A stretch of DNA of 64,000 nt, taken from NCBI GenBank assembly GCA_002189035.1, contig NEEC01000007.1, positions 1,860,001 through 1,924,000 on the forward strand, read 5' to 3'. This document shows, one piece after another, positions 22,314 through 34,400 of this stretch. Made by a program: the position numbers and the translations under genes. Position 1 is the stretch's first letter; each line of letters starts with the position of its first letter. The notes under the pieces are model-generated. The model was not told where the DNA came from and did not search any database. It saw only the letters and a list, made by a program, of their open reading frames with translations. The DNA comes from Utricularia gibba (taxonomy: Eukaryota > Streptophyta > Magnoliopsida > Lamiales > Lentibulariaceae).

Positions 22314-22463
22314 GAGTTTGATGGCGAGAGTAACACAAATGCAGTTTTCCGGAATCAAATATAGATTAGATGAACAGAAACACAAATCAGTCTCAACTGA
22401 CAGGAAAGCAGTGGCTGTGAATCCTTATTACATGGATTGTTATTCTTCCATGTTTATTCTTCT

Positions 22464-25400
22464 TCATGAAACTAGCGCCCGCGCCCCACTTGCTGCTGCA
22501 GATAACAAACAAGTGATCCTCAATGATGAATCCTTCAAGATACAGGGGAGGTAGAAAGCAAAGCATAAGCATGCACCTACCAGCATACTATTTGAGCTGA
22601 AGTTGATGATGAAGGTTCGTATTTCCATGGGAGTAAGCTCCACAATGAGGCTTTTGGGGTCTACAGGCCCCCCTCTTGGCCTTGGGTTGGAGCCAGAGCC
22701 CTTCACCTTCCAAGTCAGTCTTTTCTTCTCCATTTGAGCTCTTTCTTGGTTCGCAGACAGGCTCATTTCCTTTAGTTCCTTTATCTGATGCCAAAACAAC
22801 CAGGCATTATCTCCATGTTTATTAGCGTAGCATGCTCTTCACCTCATTACCTTCTTAGTTGGGAAGAGTTTCTTCAAGTCTACGCTTGCCTTGGTTGATA
22901 AATCCTTGTCCTCACCATCCTAATCATGCAACCCATAAGTTAGTATTATGCACATGTATAGGAAAGGGGCCGTAGTTCCTTGTGTAAAACCTCATATAGA
23001 TGAGCCAGCCGCAAGAGAACACTTGTATCTTGAAGCTCCTGAGGCAACCAGATGAATGCTATCTTAAATGCAGCGGAAATTGAAACAAACCTCAAGGAAT
23101 AAATCATCTCTAGGCTACCTGGAGTGTTAATATTGCAATGTTTTCTGGCAGGTTATAAGACGAATCTACGCCTGAAAAAGTGGCAACTGGGAAACTCTCT
23201 GACTCATCCTGTCAAAACAGTCATCAGAAATTTAATTAAATATTGTGTGAGAAAATTCCTTTTGTCAAAATGTCTTTTTTTTATTCATCAAATTAATTGC
23301 TATTTGATTTTTTATATTGAAAATGCATGTTGTTTTGAATTTATTATTATAATACCTGTTTTTCATTTTATTGAAATGTATAATATTGTACATTAAAATA
23401 CATTAATTTATCTCTAATGTTGTGAATTATTATAGTCAAAAAAATATTGAATCAGATTAATTTTATTGAAAAAAATAATGATTAAAAAAATAAAAAAAAT
23501 CAAGAATTATAATATAGATCATGAATTGAGATTAATACTAAAAACTTGTATTTTTTAGTATGATCATATTTATGTTCACCCGATATCACTAAAATAAAGA
23601 AGTCAAATTTTTAAAAACTTTATAATTTAATAAAATAAAAATTAATCACATTCAAAATCTTTTTATAAATCAAAATAGTATCAAAAATCAATAAACGATT
23701 AACCTAATATACCACAAATTTCCTAATATTACAATTTTATTGCTATATTTTTTTTAATACATTTTCATTAATAAAAAATATAAAAATATATAATTATAAT
23801 ATTTTGTTAACATGTTAAATTTTCATGAATTAAATATAAAAATAAAACTGAAAATATTTCAAATTTGCTTTCAATTAAAATAATTCAATTTGAAAAAACT
23901 ATAGGTATTAATAATAATGGATTAATGTAAAAAGAATCATGAATTTACTATGATCATTATGTCATAAATTTTAATATAAACCATAAATTAAAATGAATAA
24001 TACAAATTTATCAATCTAAAATTGATCATATTTATACTCATCGAATATCGATAAAGTAAAAATTCGTATTAATAAAATTTCTATTTTTAAAAAATAAAAG
24101 TTTATCTCAAAAACGAATTTCAACTCAAAATATTTAAATAAATCAAAATGTTATTGATTTATAAAAATAATAACTAATTTGTGAAAACAATAAATAAAGT
24201 AAAGTAATTCAATTTTGAAAAACTATAAGTATTTTAATAACAATGAATTTATGTAAAAATAAATAAAAAACGCAGGTATTTTCACAAAAATATAAGAAAA
24301 CACAGATAGTTTAACAATAGTCATAAAATCACAGATATTTTGATAATAAAGGTATTTAGGTAAACTGGCCAAACATTCATTTATTACAGAAAAAAATAGG
24401 CGATGCTGTTGAGTTTTCTTAACGGAATAGATGGTTTCTTTGCTCACCAGCACAGCAAATGTAAGGAGAAATGGAGAGTATATCTTCTGACCCAATGACC
24501 GCCGCCATTTGGAACCTTCTCCAACTGGATCCAGTCGTATATAATACTTTCCTACCACCTGAAAAGACATTTCAAATCCTGCATTATGTTTACATATTAA
24601 TGTTGTCATCACTCTTCTCCTTTAGATTCTGCTTACAGTTAAACCAGAGCAGTTTCCATGGAAACAAACTTCCTCATTAAGGGGTTCTCCTACACCCCTA
24701 CCATCATCTTGAAGCAATCTCCTGCAAAAGAACTTCTGTCAGGCAAACAAGAACACATCTAATGGATGGTGTTGAAAGAAAAATGAAGGAACCTATGAAG
24801 CATTATCTCCAATTCCCCATCCAGAATGCTTGATCCACCCACTGATCTGTCCACCAAGACTGATAGCTCCAGTTGTTCATCCTTGATGTAAATTCCAAGA
24901 CTTACCTGAAGCAGAAGCAAAGTGGGGTTCACAATCTCTGTACATATGGCAGGAGAATGAACTTCAGCTTACTGGATAATAATTTCCAGCTATTGGCTGG
25001 TGCACTTCAAGGTCCCAATCAGGTCTATAATCACGAACCTGCGACGAAAACACAAGCAAATGCCATGCTTCAGTGGAAAATACAGCTTCTTTCTACCACA
25101 AAGATGGGTAGGAATTCATACTCGTTTAAGAAAATCACGCCCATTTGAGTCGGTATAAAATGTCTTGCTGCTTTGTATATCTGCTGTGATCTGCGAGACA
25201 ATTTCTTTACCAACTGCATCATCGACAGGTACAGGGCCGATCTACAATAAAATTTGAACAAGAATTTCCACACATGAGACTCCAATCACGAATATGCAGC
25301 ACATTGAATAACAGATTATTAGAGATAGATTAGACGTACGGTAAACTCCACTTCTGCATGGTCTGAATCCTTGTAAACTCTGGTAATCTAAGCAGAAGGA

Positions 25401-28400
25401 TTCAAATTTCAACGACTATAGAAAAGTGAGTTCATGGCATTTAATCAAGTTGGTGAGGCTGCTGCATCACCTGATATATCCAAGAGTTAATTTTCTGGTG
25501 AACTTCATCAAAGAGTGGCCCTCGGAATACTGTCAGTGTGCCCTACACCACACCAAAAATGAGGTTAATAAGGGATAAAGAAACTCAAGATGTTCAAAAT
25601 GGACAAAACATCTGATACCTTTTGATCAGGCTGGATAGGGTAAGTCCCATTTGGTCGGAAAATATATGCCCCAGAAGCCTTCAACCAGTGAGGGAATGTT
25701 ATATGCATTGTATAAAGAACCACTACAATCTGATTATGAAAAGCTCATTATGCTACCTGGGTATCTTCAGTTGTTCCATTAAAGCCAGCATAGTAGCTGT
25801 ATGATTGTGTCAGTGAAACGTTCACCTTCATTACGAAACAAGCATATCATGGAATAACAATGTAAAAACTATATAAAGAGTAATATCCAATGGTTGGATA
25901 TAGAATACACTTGATCTGCAAGGTGTTTCAGCCTACCTTGCTTTCCGTATTGATATACCGTGCTAGTTTTCCATCCATTTGAGAGTACATAAGGTTCACA
26001 TTACCAGAACCGATGACTATTTCACCTTCTTGACCCCCGTCAAACTCGTAACTAATTGTATTCACTGAAGTAGAACCTGTACATGTGAAATATGATGGAA
26101 AATTTACAGTTACTGCAGTCCTGTGCTTTCTCATTATCATAATACATATGAAATCCCCCAAAAAACAAAAACAAAAAAAAAAAAACTCTAGTGTACCGGC
26201 AGAGATGATGTAGTAGGTGATGAAACCCAAGGCAGGAACAGTGGCGGTGAATGAGAGCGAATAAATTGGTGTAGTATCAAGTGTTCCAGTATATGCATTT
26301 CTCTGTGCTAACAAAGCATCAACAATAGGAAGCACCTGCACCGGGATTGTATTTCCCACAGAATCTCTGACTTTTGCATTCCCGTTTACGACCTGTATAA
26401 AGATTAACCAGAGTCATTTGCTGATAAGTATGCACTTGACTGCTCCTAGTGTAAAATGAACATAAGATAACATAAGGAAGCAAGACAACTGAGCTGTTGA
26501 AGACTATAAATCAGAGGCAGAAACGCTCACAGGAATCCTCACTACTTCCGTTCTCTTCCATCCCAGAGGATTGTAAACCACAACAGCCTGACAGCATGAA
26601 AAGGTTCTCGCATTATAAAATTTTCTCGATTTAATACTCAACTCTTAAGTCACCTACGATAGAAAGGACTTTCACTCACAATTTTTTTCCCCTTAGAAAG
26701 ATCAACTTCTGTTGCAGGACAATAACTTATATTCAGAAGAGGGCACTGGATGCAAGACAAGATGGCATCAGCAGTACAACAAAAACCGAGTGCACTTAAT
26801 TATCTTGCTCTTTCAAAAGAAGTACAGCATACTGCAAAGAAATGATATATGCAAAACTAAATCCCTTGCCTGTTCAAGTTTCGTATTTGGACTCCTGGAT
26901 CCTGAAGATGATGCTGTTTTTGTCAAAAGACTGAGAGAAGCCTCAACAACAGCAGCGGACTGGATGGATTTCAGAAACAGCAGTGTTTTACCAGAAATAT
27001 AAAAAATGAAATCTTTCTTTAAAAAATGAAAAAGCAGATTTTGGAAAAGTGCTACCTCCTGGTAGCCTATGGAAAGCCTTTTTGCGTAGTCATAGGCAAC
27101 ATGCTGCTGCTCAGTCCCTTAGTTGCATCGAAGTATAGAGATAAATAATAAAATCACATGAAAGCCATTTGGAATATTCTTTATGTAAATGTGGCGTCCA
27201 AACCTGAAACTGCATCATGGTGTTGCGAAAGTGCCATAGCATCAGCCAAGGAATCAGTTGTAGATGCTGATATGTTCCTTCCAACAAAAAACTCCAGCTG
27301 CCTAGCTGCCTATCGAAGCATATATTTTAAGTTTACTTAGTTTCAAACCAGGAATGAATGTTCATGGTCAAATAAAGATGCAGAGGTTTTAATGGTGCAC
27401 ACTAACCAAAAAGTAGGCACTCATGATTCTAACATAACGTTTGAGAGCTGGTCTACTTGTAAAGTATCCAGTCCAGTAAGCATTTACACCGTCAGCGTAT
27501 CTGAAATAATGGATTCCCAAGTTATTATGCCAGACTGATGCCTTCTTATTTCTATCAAGCAGCGGCAAGCATTAAGAGGGCTCACGGGAAAAAGTCATCA
27601 GTTTTAAGGGGCCAGGACTCATTTGCAGCATATTTTGCATCAGTATAAAATGATGGTGTTGAGTACAGAGCATTGACGCGTCCATCCTGAAATTAGAGTA
27701 AAGGCATCCATATGCTAAAACACGTACAAAAAAACTTCACAAAGACTTATCTGCGTGTATTCTTGAGATGTCGCATCTTACCAAGTTTACATAGTGTATG
27801 AGCTTGTCCATATTTCTAAACCATGAGTTTGCATATTGATACTGGAAATCAGTTCCCATGGTCCACATAACATGATTTGAGCGGGTAACATTAGCCTGGT
27901 ACAAATAATCAAGAAGGTTAGTTAGATGCTTGGTGCAAGTGATGATTTCCTCAAATTGTGTACTTGTAAGAAAAGTTAACCTGAGCGATGGCAGCAGCTA
28001 CGAAATCATTGACACGGTCATAGACGTTGTAATCAAATAGATCAATATCATCCTTCAACGGAACATAGAAAAGTTCAATAACATAGAAAGATCTAGAATC
28101 CCAATTAGCCTTCAAAGGCAAGTACCTGAACAACAGGGGATTCATCATTGATTTCAAAGTAAAAACTCTCAGGTGGTTCATAGTTCCCCGCGTGGAAAGC
28201 CCCAGAAAATATCTGAAGTAAAAATTCACATTGAGTTATTTTCTTGAGGAAATGCGACATACCGATGACTAAAAACAATGAAAGCTGCAGTTAAAACTCT
28301 GCAACTTGGGAATAACCTGAGATGAAGAACCTAGAGACTTGGATCCCTGCCAAATAAACTCAAGCTTCTTGTCGCTTGTCCTATTTGCTCTATCTTGGTA

Positions 28401-29539
28401 ATCAATACGAGCAAAATATAGAGCATCAAACCCAACCTCAAACAACAAAAAAAACCTTCATTTAGGATATGTACATTCTGAAAAAAAGTTATTAGCACCT
28501 GGCACAGATCACAATATGATGCATTGATCGCATTGATCGAGTTTGTGTTCAGATAAGTACCTCAGCTGCTAAAAGATAAGCCTGAACAGCTGAATGCCCA
28601 AAAGGGTCAATTTGCCACCCAATTCTAGGAGTCACGCTGAATTCCTCTTTCAGAAATCGATGGCCTAAAGTTGTTTGGTCAATCATGTCTATGTAATGCA
28701 CTGTTGCCTCGTCATGCATGCATATACCACCATTTCTGCATATACAATTGGAAAACAAAAGAAACGCAATGTGAAAGGGAGTAACCATCTTGTTACTTAC
28801 ACAAATGCATCAGAACAGAACAGCTGTTTAAGATCACAGGAAAAAAAAAATCACTTCGGATAGAAACTAGCACGTTTACTTTACGGGCAAAAAGAAAGAA
28901 TTTAGTACATGAACTCGAGTTGACCGGCGTTTACTAGCGTTCTCACGACACTCTTTGTATCTTCACTCTGCTCATTCCACCAACGCTTAAAATATGCCTT
29001 CACCATATGAAAACCAGAAGAAAATTAGCATCATTCGTATTACTTAAATAGCAACCAAACGAACCTACTATAAGGATGGAAATATTCACCATTTCAACAT
29101 AGACAAATTTTCGGCTTTTGTCAGCTAATAATGCGGGTATCAGCGAGTCCAGAACATTCTGCACACATGCTCCCTGCACAAATTCCTCATACCTTGAATT
29201 CAAAGACAATTCTAAAAGGTTTGAATCCCTTATCACGCACATTGTAGTCACAAAAACCGGAAAACTACAGCGTAGACTACACACAAAAAATGAGCTATCA
29301 GAGACATACTCTTTGTGAAAATGAGACATATGAATAAGTACCTGAATCGAATTATTCAGCCCAGCATAATACTGATCAACGGTCTTCAACCATCCAACAT
29401 CATCGTGGGTATGGGGGACCAAATGCACATTAATCTTCCCAGAGACAATACCTTGAGAAGTGTTGTAAACCATATACTTCCCCTCCACCAAAACACATAA
29501 TGCACAGACGATCCATGAAAAAACCCACAACCCCATCAT
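22464..29539 (-). CDS. GH38 class II alpha-mannosidase (vacuolar/lysosomal type), intact copy A
   Basis: Hydrolyses alpha-mannose from N-glycans in vacuole or apoplast. Thirty exons give 1040 aa: 29539-29342, 29173-29090, 28997-28909, 28735-28561, 28436-28317, 28212-28126, 28052-27981, 27895-27782, 27686-27586, 27500-27407, 27309-27204, 27117-27056, 26959-26870, 26745-26680, 26587-26531, 26392-26197, 26076-25937, 25825-25757, 25678-25619, 25542-25471, 25387-25340, 25241-25122, 25038-24973, 24905-24793, 24721-24637, 24558-24448, 23208-23119, 23038-22991, 22919-22851, 22784-22464. All phases agree. A signal peptide covers 1-20; zinc ligands lie in HTHDDVGW (43-50) and the catalytic Asp in [10 protein letters not shown] (about 167); [13 protein letters not shown] is the mid-domain signature. 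Intron 13 uses a GC donor. The family normally ends near [10 protein letters not shown]; here about 45 further, partly hydrophobic residues follow. Confidence 0.93.
23209..24447. other. 1.15-kb AT-rich insertion in mannosidase A intron 26
   Basis: Intron 26 is 1239 bp in copy A but 84 bp in copy B. The extra 1155 bp are very AT-rich, lack coding capacity and carry diverged internal repeats (TGATCATATTTATGTTCACC near 23561 and TGATCATATTTATACTCATC near 24023; AAAAACTATAGGTATTAATA near 23895 and AAAAACTATAAGTATTTTAA near 24218). AAACAGTCAT at the left edge and AAACATTCAT at the right edge could be a worn 10-bp target duplication, so a non-autonomous transposon is likely. A deletion in copy B is the alternative. 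Confidence 0.65.
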
Positions 29540-30437
29540 CGCTGCAGCTTCTCCACTAAATCGACCAGCTCGAGTAGAACCCAGAACTCAAATCGAAATG
29601 CAGATGAAGAGACTGCACTGTGCTGTCACTTCCACCCCAACAAACTGATCATGGATAAACCAGAACCGTCTCCAGTGCGTTAAAACCTTTTCACTTTACG
29701 CCACTTTACCGAGGGTAACATTATAAATGGATTGAGTTCGGCCATCCCTAGATTTTGACCTTATCGGGGTTGTCGGGGTTGCTTATGCGGAGCACCGTGC
29801 TTGGACCACACCTCCCACCATAGCCAAGGGACCTCAGTCACCTGGGCGAGCAACACAAAGTTTCAGGTGGGCCGTTCCTACGTCCACTTCACACGATTCC
29901 TCATAAAGACAAAAAAAGAAACCATCCCTCTGTTTGGAAATCCGATCACAACATCAAACTGATCAAATTCAGTTTGAAACCTGATGGCATCTGAGTTTGA
30001 CCGATCAAGATATGCCATGCATGATTCTACAGACAGACCCAGGAGGCAACTTTCCCGTATGAGCATTCGGTACATAATCAGAAAAGTGGCCACCTTCTTC
30101 TCTCACTTGTGTGTGACAAAAATTGTCACTGTGTGTTTTTCTTTCTAAAATTGGCCACCTTAACATTAAAAAAAAAACATATAATATACATTATATTGGT
30201 CCCATGTATGAGTCCATGGAAGAGTGAAAATGGTCACCACTACTACCTAATCTTAGATAGGTCGTTAGGGTTTGTCGCGGAGATAATTAGAAAAGTTGCC
30301 ACCTTCTCACATGTGTCTTAACAAAAGTGGCCACTGTGTGTTTTTCTTCGTAAAATTGGCCACCTTAACATTAAAAAAAATGTAATATATATTAATATGT
30401 GTATATATAAGTTTTTAATTTTTTACAAAATAATTAT
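29540..30437. other. upstream of mannosidase A and spacer between duplication units
   Basis: 29540 to about 30018 is the upstream part of unit A and matches 37175-37660. 30019-30437 is unique spacer with a direct repeat (30080-30380). No gene is visible. Confidence 0.6.
30080..30380. repeat. two direct repeats of about 90 bp in the spacer
   Basis: The stretch from about 30080 (AGAAAAGTGGCCACCTTC) to 30172 recurs from about 30289 (AGAAAAGTTGCCACCTTC) to 30379. Both contain CACTGTGTGTTTTTCTT and AAAATTGGCCACCTTAACAT and end in an A run. They flank unit B on its left side and could be part of the duplication breakpoint or of an unrelated element. Confidence 0.75.
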
Positions 30438-30509
30438 TTGCTCAGAAAGAACTCGACCTCGAAAACTAGAATAGCAGGAAAGCTATCAAGACTTGGTGCG
30501 CGAAGCTAG
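30438..30509 (+). pseudogene. duplicated 3' tip of the UVSSA gene
   Basis: Last 23 codons of UVSSA and the stop, nearly identical to 22242-22313 (KNSTSKTRIAGKLS readable; the first codon is TTG instead of ATG). No upstream UVSSA exon is present, so it is a non-functional relic that marks the left breakpoint of the tandem duplication. Confidence 0.9.
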
Positions 30510-30565
30510 GAGTTTGATGGCAAGAGTAACCCAGACCGAGTTTCCTCAAATCAATTGTAGATTAG

Positions 30566-31210
30566 AGCATCTTTACTTATTTTCAAAAATGTTGATGTGA
30601 CATTTTTAAAAATTTACGAAATTGAGTAAACTTGTTTCTTATTTTTTCCGGAAACAAAAATAAGAAAACTCGTTTATTTTCGGAAATAATTTAAAATGTA
30701 ATTTATAATATTTATTTTAATATTACGATTTTCGGAAATGTATATAAACATAACAAAAACTTAATAACTCAATTTACGAAAATACTATGTCTGCATTTTC
30801 GTAAATGAATAAATATATTATTAAATGATGCATTCTCTATTCTTGTGTCTTGATGTGTGATGGTTGTACATGTGCATTACAGATGTGAAATAAGACATCA
30901 TAATCATGAGGCTAAGGATGGGGTGAATTTGAAAAATAATTATTTTATTATTATTGTATGTGAAAAATAACTATTCTAAATGTAAAATTTTGATGTCACT
31001 ATGTGAAAAAATTTCAGGATGGTTACTTTTCAAAATGGTCCCGAAGATGACCTATTTACTCTGTTGGCTTAGTGTCTGGCTAACACGTGCATCCACTTGC
31101 TCCCTATTGAGATTTACATGTCATTGTTATGTTTAGACTTATTGATTCATCTGAAACACAGAAATACAGCGGAGAAACAAACTGTAACCTTCCACAGCCT
31201 AACACGAAGA
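30566..31210. other. AT-rich stretch present only in duplication unit B
   Basis: About 650 bp between GTAGATTAG and the shared AACAGA(G/A)AC segment, absent from unit A. It includes FFS-type A/T blocks with repeated TTTTCGGAAAT and TTTACGAAA motifs. It has no coding capacity. An insertion into B, or a deletion from A, are both possible. Confidence 0.55.
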
Positions 31211-31491
31211 ACAGAGACATTAACCAGTCTCAACTGATAGGAAAGCAGTGGATGTGAATCCTTATTACATGGATTGTTATTCTTCCACGTTTACTCTTCT
31301 TCATGAAACTAGCGCTCCACTTGCTGCTGCAGATAACAAACAAGTGATCCTCAATGATGAATCCTTCAAGATACAGGGGAGGTAGAAAGCAAAGCATAAG
31401 CATGCACCTACCAGCATACTATTTGAGCTGAAGTTGATGATGAAGGTTCGTATTTCCATGGGAGTAAGCTCCACAATGAGGCTTTTGGGGT

Positions 31492-34400
31492 CTACAGGCC
31501 CCCTCTTGGCCTTGGGTTGGAGCCAGAGCCCTTCACCTTCCAAGTCAGTCTTTTCTTCTCCATTTGAGCTCTTTCTTGGTTCGCAGACAGGCTCATTTCC
31601 TTTAGTTCCTTTATCTGATGCCAAAACAACCAGGCATTATCTCCATGTTTATTAGCGTAGCATGCTCTTCACCTCATTACCTTCTTAGTTGGGAAGAGTT
31701 TCTTCAAGTCTACGCTTGCCTTGGTTGATAAATCCTTGTCCTCACCATCCTAATCATGCAACCCATAAGTTAGTATTATGCACATGTATAGGAAAGGGGC
31801 CGTAGTTCCTTGTGTAAAACCTCATATAGATGAGCCAGCCGCAAGAGAACACTTGTATCTTGAAGCTCCTGAGGCAACCAGATGAATGCTATCTTAAATG
31901 CAGAGGAAATTGAAACAAACCTCAAGGAATATATCATCTCTTCTTTTTTATCCAATAAGCTACCTGGAGTGTTAATATTGCAATGTTTTCAGGCACGTTA
32001 TAAGACGAATCTATGCCTGAAAAAGTGGCAACTGGGAAACTCTCTGGCTCTTCCTGTCAAAACATTCATGTATTACAGGAAAAAAAAAACGATGCTGTTG
32101 AGTTTTCTTAACAGAATAGAGAGGTTTCCTTGCTCACCAGCACAGCAAAGGTAAGGAGAAATGGAGAGTATATCTCCTGACCAAATGACCGTCGCCATTT
32201 GGAACCTTCTCCAACTGGATCCAGTCGTATATAATACTTTCCTACCACCTGAAAAGACATTTCAAATCCTGCATTATGTTTACATATTAATGTTGTCAAC
32301 ACTCTTCTCCTTTGGAGTCTGCTTACAGTTAAACCAGAGCAGTTTCCATGGAAACAAACTTCCTCATTAAGGGCTTCACCTACACCCCTACCATCATCAT
32401 GAAGCAATCTCCTGCAAAAGAGCGCCGTCTGTCAGGCGAACAAGAACACATCTAATGAATGGTGTTGAAAGAAAAATGAACCTATGAAGCATTATCTCCA
32501 ATTCTCCATCCAGAATGCTTGATCCACCCACTGATCGATCCACCAAGACTGATAGCTCCAGTTTTTCATCCTTGATGTAAATTCCAAGATTTACCTGAAG
32601 CAGAAACAAAGTGGGGTTCACAATCTGTGTACATATGGCAGGAGAATGAACTTCAACTTACCGGATAATAATTTCCAGCTATTGGCTGGTTCACTTCAAG
32701 GTCCCAATCAGTCCTGTAATCACGAACCTGCGACAAAAATAAGCAAATGCCATGCTTCAATGGAAAATGCAGCTTCTACCACAAACATAGGTAGGAATTC
32801 ATACTCGTTTAAGAAAGTCACGCCCATTTGAGTCAGTATAAAATGTCTTGCTGCTTTCTATATCTGTTGTGATCTGCGAGACAATTTCTTTACCAACTGC
32901 ATCATTGGCAGGTATAGGGCCGACCTACAATAAAATTTGAACAAGAATTTCCACACATGAGACTCCAATCACGAATATGCAGCACATTGAATAACAGATT
33001 ATTAGAGATAGAGAGACGTACGGTAAACTCCACTTCTGCATGGTCTGAATCCTTGTAAACTCTGGTAATCTAAGCAGAAGGATTCAAATTTCAACGACTA
33101 TAGAAAAGTGATGTCATGAAATTTAATCAAGTTAGTGAGGCAGCTGCATCACCTGATATATCCAAGAGTTAATTTTCTGGTGAACTTCGTCAAAGAGCGG
33201 CCCTCGGAATACTGTCAGTGGCACCTACACCACACCAAAAATGAGGTTAATAAGCGATAAAGAAACTTAAGTTGTTCAAAATGGACAGCACATCTGATAC
33301 CTTTCGATCAGGCTCAATAGGGTAAGTCCCATTCGGTCGGAAAACATATGCCCCAGAAGCCTTCAACCAGTGAGGGAATGTTATATGCATTGTATAAAGC
33401 ACCACTATAATCTGATCATGAAACGTTCATTATTTTACCTGGGTATCTTCAGTTGTTCCATTAAAGCCAGCATAATAACTGTATGATTGTGTCAGTGAAA
33501 CGTCCACCTTCATTACGAAACAAGCATATCATGGAATAATAATGTAAAAACTACGTAAAGAGTAATATCCAATGGTTGGATATAGAATACACTTGGTCTG
33601 CAAGATGTTTCAGCCTACCTTGCTTTTCCTATTGATATACCGTGTTAGTTTTCCATCCTTTTCAGAGTATATAAGGTTCACATTACCAGAACCGATGACT
33701 ATTTCACCTTCTTGACTCCCGTCAAACTTGTAATTTATTGTATTCACTGAAGTAGAACCTGTACGTGCGAAATATGATGGAACATTTACAGTTACTGCAG
33801 TCCTAGTGCTTTCTCATTATCATCATACATATGAAATCCCACAAAAAAAACCCCCTGGTATACCGGCAGAGATGATGTAGTAGGTGTTGAAACCCAAGGC
33901 AGGAACAGTGGCGGTGAATGAGAGTGAATAAATTGGGTAGTAGTATCAAGTTTTCCAGTATATGCATTTCTTTGTGCTAACAAAGCATCAACGATAGGAA
34001 GCACCTGAACCGGGATCATATTTCCCACAGAATCTCTAACTTTTGCATTCCCGTTTACGACCTGTATAAAGATTAACCAGAGTCATTTGCTGATAAGTAT
34101 GCACTTGACTGCTCCTAGTGTAAAATGAACATAAGATAACATAAGGAAGCAAGACAACTGAGCTGTTGAAGACTATAAATCAGAGGCAGAAACGCTCACA
34201 GGAATCCTCACTACTTCCGTTCTCTTCCATCCCAGAGGATTGTAAACCACAACAGCCTGACAGCATGAAAAGGTTCTCGCATTATAAAATTTTCTCGATT
34301 TAAGACTCAACTCTTAAGTCACCTACGATAGAAAGAAGGACTTTCGCTCACAATTTTTTTCCCCTTAGAAAGATCAACTTCTGTTGCAGGACAATAACTT

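Larger units (their letters stand above)
22243..30018. repeat. tandem segmental duplication, unit A
   Basis: From inside the last UVSSA exon (about 22243) to about 30018 the sequence recurs, highly similar, at 30439-37660. Unit A holds the last codons of UVSSA, the intact mannosidase gene and about 480 bp of its upstream DNA. It differs from unit B mainly by an extra 1155 bp in mannosidase intron 26, about 85 extra bp in intron 3, and the absence of about 650 bp present in B behind the UVSSA fragment. Confidence 0.92.

Noticed and set aside
30550-31210. hAT or Harbinger MITE with GAGCATCT ends
   Set aside because: The left GAGCATCTTTACTT has no matching inverted copy at the right side, so I report only a copy-specific insertion.
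31301-31624. 107-codon minus frame in mannosidase copy B as a new gene
   Set aside because: It is the last mannosidase exon read in a shifted frame.
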